Positions 32,117-33,437 of a stretch of DNA of 33,437 nt are shown here, one piece after another. Each line of letters begins with the position of its first letter. Position 1 is the stretch's first letter. The stretch spans positions 1 to 33,437 of the forward strand of contig NZ_JAFFZS010000054.1 of the NCBI RefSeq assembly GCF_016921115.1, in the 5' to 3' direction. The notes beneath the pieces are model-generated. The model did not search any database. It was not told the DNA's origin and was given only the letters and a program-made list of their open reading frames with translations. This DNA comes from Streptomyces actuosus (GTDB lineage: Bacteria > Actinomycetota > Actinomycetes > Streptomycetales > Streptomycetaceae). A program made the position numbers and the translations under genes.

Positions 32117-32153
32117 GCGGGTCACCCCGTACCTGAACCACGGGGTGACCCGC
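32117..32153. promoter_or_regulatory. 13-bp inverted repeat before TetR gene
   Basis: GCGGGTCACCCCG (32117-32129) and CGGGGTGACCCGC (32141-32153) are perfect arms with an 11-bp spacer, ending 40 bp before the TetR start codon. It is a candidate autoregulatory operator. A hairpin terminator is possible, but no U-run follows. Confidence 0.5.
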
Positions 32154-32193
32154 TGGATGGCAGATTGTGCCACATCGGCATAGCCTGCCCAAC

Positions 32194-33183
32194 ATGAGCA
32201 CCACCCCATCGAGCGGCACGCCCTCCCACCCCCTCTCCTCCTCTGCGTCCGCCTCCTCTGCATCCGCCGCCTCCGCATCCGCCACCTCCCGCTCGCGCTC
32301 CGGCCCCCGCCCCACGTCCCGCTCCGCTTCCGGCTCCCTGACCGAGCGACGCAAGGCGGCGACCCGGATGGAGATCGCCCGCGCCGCAGCACGGCTGTTC
32401 GTCACCCACGGCCTGCGGGCCACCCGCGCCGAGGACATCGCCCAGGCCGCCGGGGTCGCCCCCCGCACCTTCTACCGCTACTTCGCCGCGAAGGAGGAAG
32501 CCGTCTCCCCGCTCTACGCGGCGGGGGCACGCCGCTGGACGGATGCCGTGCGTGACGCTCCGGCGGGCCTCGCGCCGCCGGATGCCCTCGAACACGCGGC
32601 ACGGCAGACGCTCACGCCGGGTTCCGGGGTGTCGGCGGCTTCCTGGGAATGGGTCCGCACCCTGGTCCGCCTCGCCGACTCCAGCCCTGCCTTGCGTCGG
32701 GTCTGGGCCGAGGCCTGCCACACCGCCGAGACCGACCTCGCCGCTGCCTTGGCCCACCGTCTGACCGATAGTCAGGGCGGGAGCGTTGCGGTACAGGGTG
32801 CGGTCGGGGACCAGGACCAGGGAGTGTCGGCCGACGGGACGGTCTGTGGTGAGGACCAGAGCGCCTCTGCGGAGAGCGTGGCCGCCGACCGGGGCGGAGA
32901 CACCGTAGCCCGAGGCGCGGTCGGCGGAGACCGCGTCGACGGCGCCCCGGGTGTGACCGACGGCTACGACAACGTTGCCGCCGACCTGGCTGTCTCGCCC
33001 CGCATCCGCTTCGCCGCAGCCGTCGCTGGCGCGGCGGTCCGGGTCGCCGTGGAGGCATGGGCGGAAGGAACCGCGGAGGCGTCCGGGGCGCAGGGGCCTG
33101 CGGAGACGGCGGTGCGGAACCTGGGGGCGGTGCGGGAGTTCCTCGGCGCGGTGGCGCCGGGCGAGGACGGCGGAGGCGGCTGA
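32194..33183 (+). CDS. long TetR-family regulator (SCO3201-like)
   Basis: Encodes 329 residues from the ATG at 32194. Residues 1-48 are a Ser/Ala/Arg-rich tail. The TetR domain is at about 50-100 (ERRKAATRMEIARAAARLFVTHGLRATRAEDIAQAAGVAPRTFYRYFAAKEEAV). The ligand domain is interrupted at about residues 195-260 by a Gly/Asp/Val-rich low-complexity insert with loosely repeated GAVGDQDQG / GGDTVARGAVGGD units. It then resumes (PRIRFAAAVAGAAVRVAVEAW). A TetR gene immediately downstream of hrdD matches SCO3201 of S. coelicolor, whose overexpression is reported to disturb development. The insert lengthens it well past the usual 190-220 residues. Confidence 0.85.
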   Translation: MSTTPSSGTPSHPLSSSASASSASAASASATSRSRSGPRPTSRSASGSLTERRKAATRMEIARAAARLFVTHGLRATRAEDIAQAAGVAPRTFYRYFAAKEEAVSPLYAAGARRWTDAVRDAPAGLAPPDALEHAARQTLTPGSGVSAASWEWVRTLVRLADSSPALRRVWAEACHTAETDLAAALAHRLTDSQGGSVAVQGAVGDQDQGVSADGTVCGEDQSASAESVAADRGGDTVARGAVGGDRVDGAPGVTDGYDNVAADLAVSPRIRFAAAVAGAAVRVAVEAWAEGTAEASGAQGPAETAVRNLGAVREFLGAVAPGEDGGGG

Positions 33184-33346
33184 GCGAGGGGAGGGAAGCG
33201 GCCGTGCGTGAGGGGGAGACAGCCGCGGACCGATGGCTGACGCTGCGGGATGCCGGGGGAGGACGAGGGGCGGGGCAGGGAAGGGGACAGACGGGCGGGC
33301 GGGCGGGCGAGCGGAAGATTTCAAGTCCAGTGAGACGGTCGTGACG

Positions 33347-33437
33347 CTATGAGGTTTGTGGTGCGGGTTCCCTGCGCTTGGCCGGGTCGTTGATCCATGC
33401 CTGCTGGGGTATCCGGGGTGGTCGGGGGCGGCGGCCG
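33347..33437 (-). CDS. C-terminal end of an unidentified gene (partial)
   Basis: The minus-strand frame from the window edge reads RPPRIPQQAWINDPAKRREPAPQTS and stops with TAG at 33347-33349. The sequence is protein-like and Pro/Arg-rich and could be the end of a transposase or a hypothetical protein. Too little is visible to decide. Confidence 0.4.
   Translation of the reverse strand, partial: GRRPRPPRIPQQAWINDPAKRREPAPQTS

Noticed and set aside
1..33437. CRISPR array or antibiotic biosynthesis cluster
   Set aside because: No regularly spaced identical repeats with unique spacers were seen, and no PKS, NRPS or terpene-type genes are present.

Overview
The window is high-GC actinobacterial DNA, almost certainly a Streptomyces chromosome. 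The evidence is strong GC bias at third codon positions, many GTG starts, a recognisable HrdD-type sigma factor, and a complete pSAM2-like actinomycete integrative and conjugative element (AICE).

Layout. (1) Positions 1-929 hold a stretch with no confident gene and a frameshifted C-terminal remnant of a tyrosine integrase, probably left by an older element in the same tRNA site. (2) Positions 930-21979 are one AICE, bounded by a 43-bp direct repeat of the 3' end of a tRNA-Arg(CCU) gene. The intact tRNA is at the right end (21938-22010, minus strand). Left to right the element carries: a small zinc-ribbon-like gene and a GntR repressor, divergent from a six-gene operon of small proteins with a second GntR regulator; an IS630-type insertion; a cargo zone (about 5.6-11.8 kb); an IS481-type insertion in the last codons of a Nudix gene (pif-like); a third GntR regulator (KorSA-like); and the backbone operon: SCO3933-like protein, FtsK-like TraSA, Spd-type small and membrane proteins, RepSA-like rolling-circle initiator, Xis and Int, ending in a strong terminator just before the right attachment site. 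(3) Positions 22011-33437 are chromosomal: decayed ORFs beside the tRNA, an M6-type secreted metalloprotease, TetR plus DHA2-type MFS exporter, MarR divergent from a LigB-type dioxygenase, a GNAT acetyltransferase, hrdD behind a perfect SigR-type promoter, a long TetR regulator, and the end of an unidentified gene.

How the parts work together. Int and Xis would move the element at the tRNA. RepSA would amplify the excised circle. TraSA with the Spd proteins would transfer double-stranded DNA between mycelia. The KorSA-like repressor and its ACTCATGTA-type operators would hold transfer off, and Pif would limit redundant transfer. The cargo looks like a defence or fitness zone. It holds an AlbA_2 (Schlafen-type) protein, a translationally coupled pair of a DUF4365 nuclease-like protein and an unrecognised 404-residue protein, and an unrecognised 314-residue protein. 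The last three are visibly more AT-rich than the rest. Three direct copies of a roughly 90-130 bp non-coding repeat separate the cargo modules, suggesting cassette exchange by recombination. The coupled pair is the best candidate for an undescribed system. All functions are read from sequence by eye; no searches were run.
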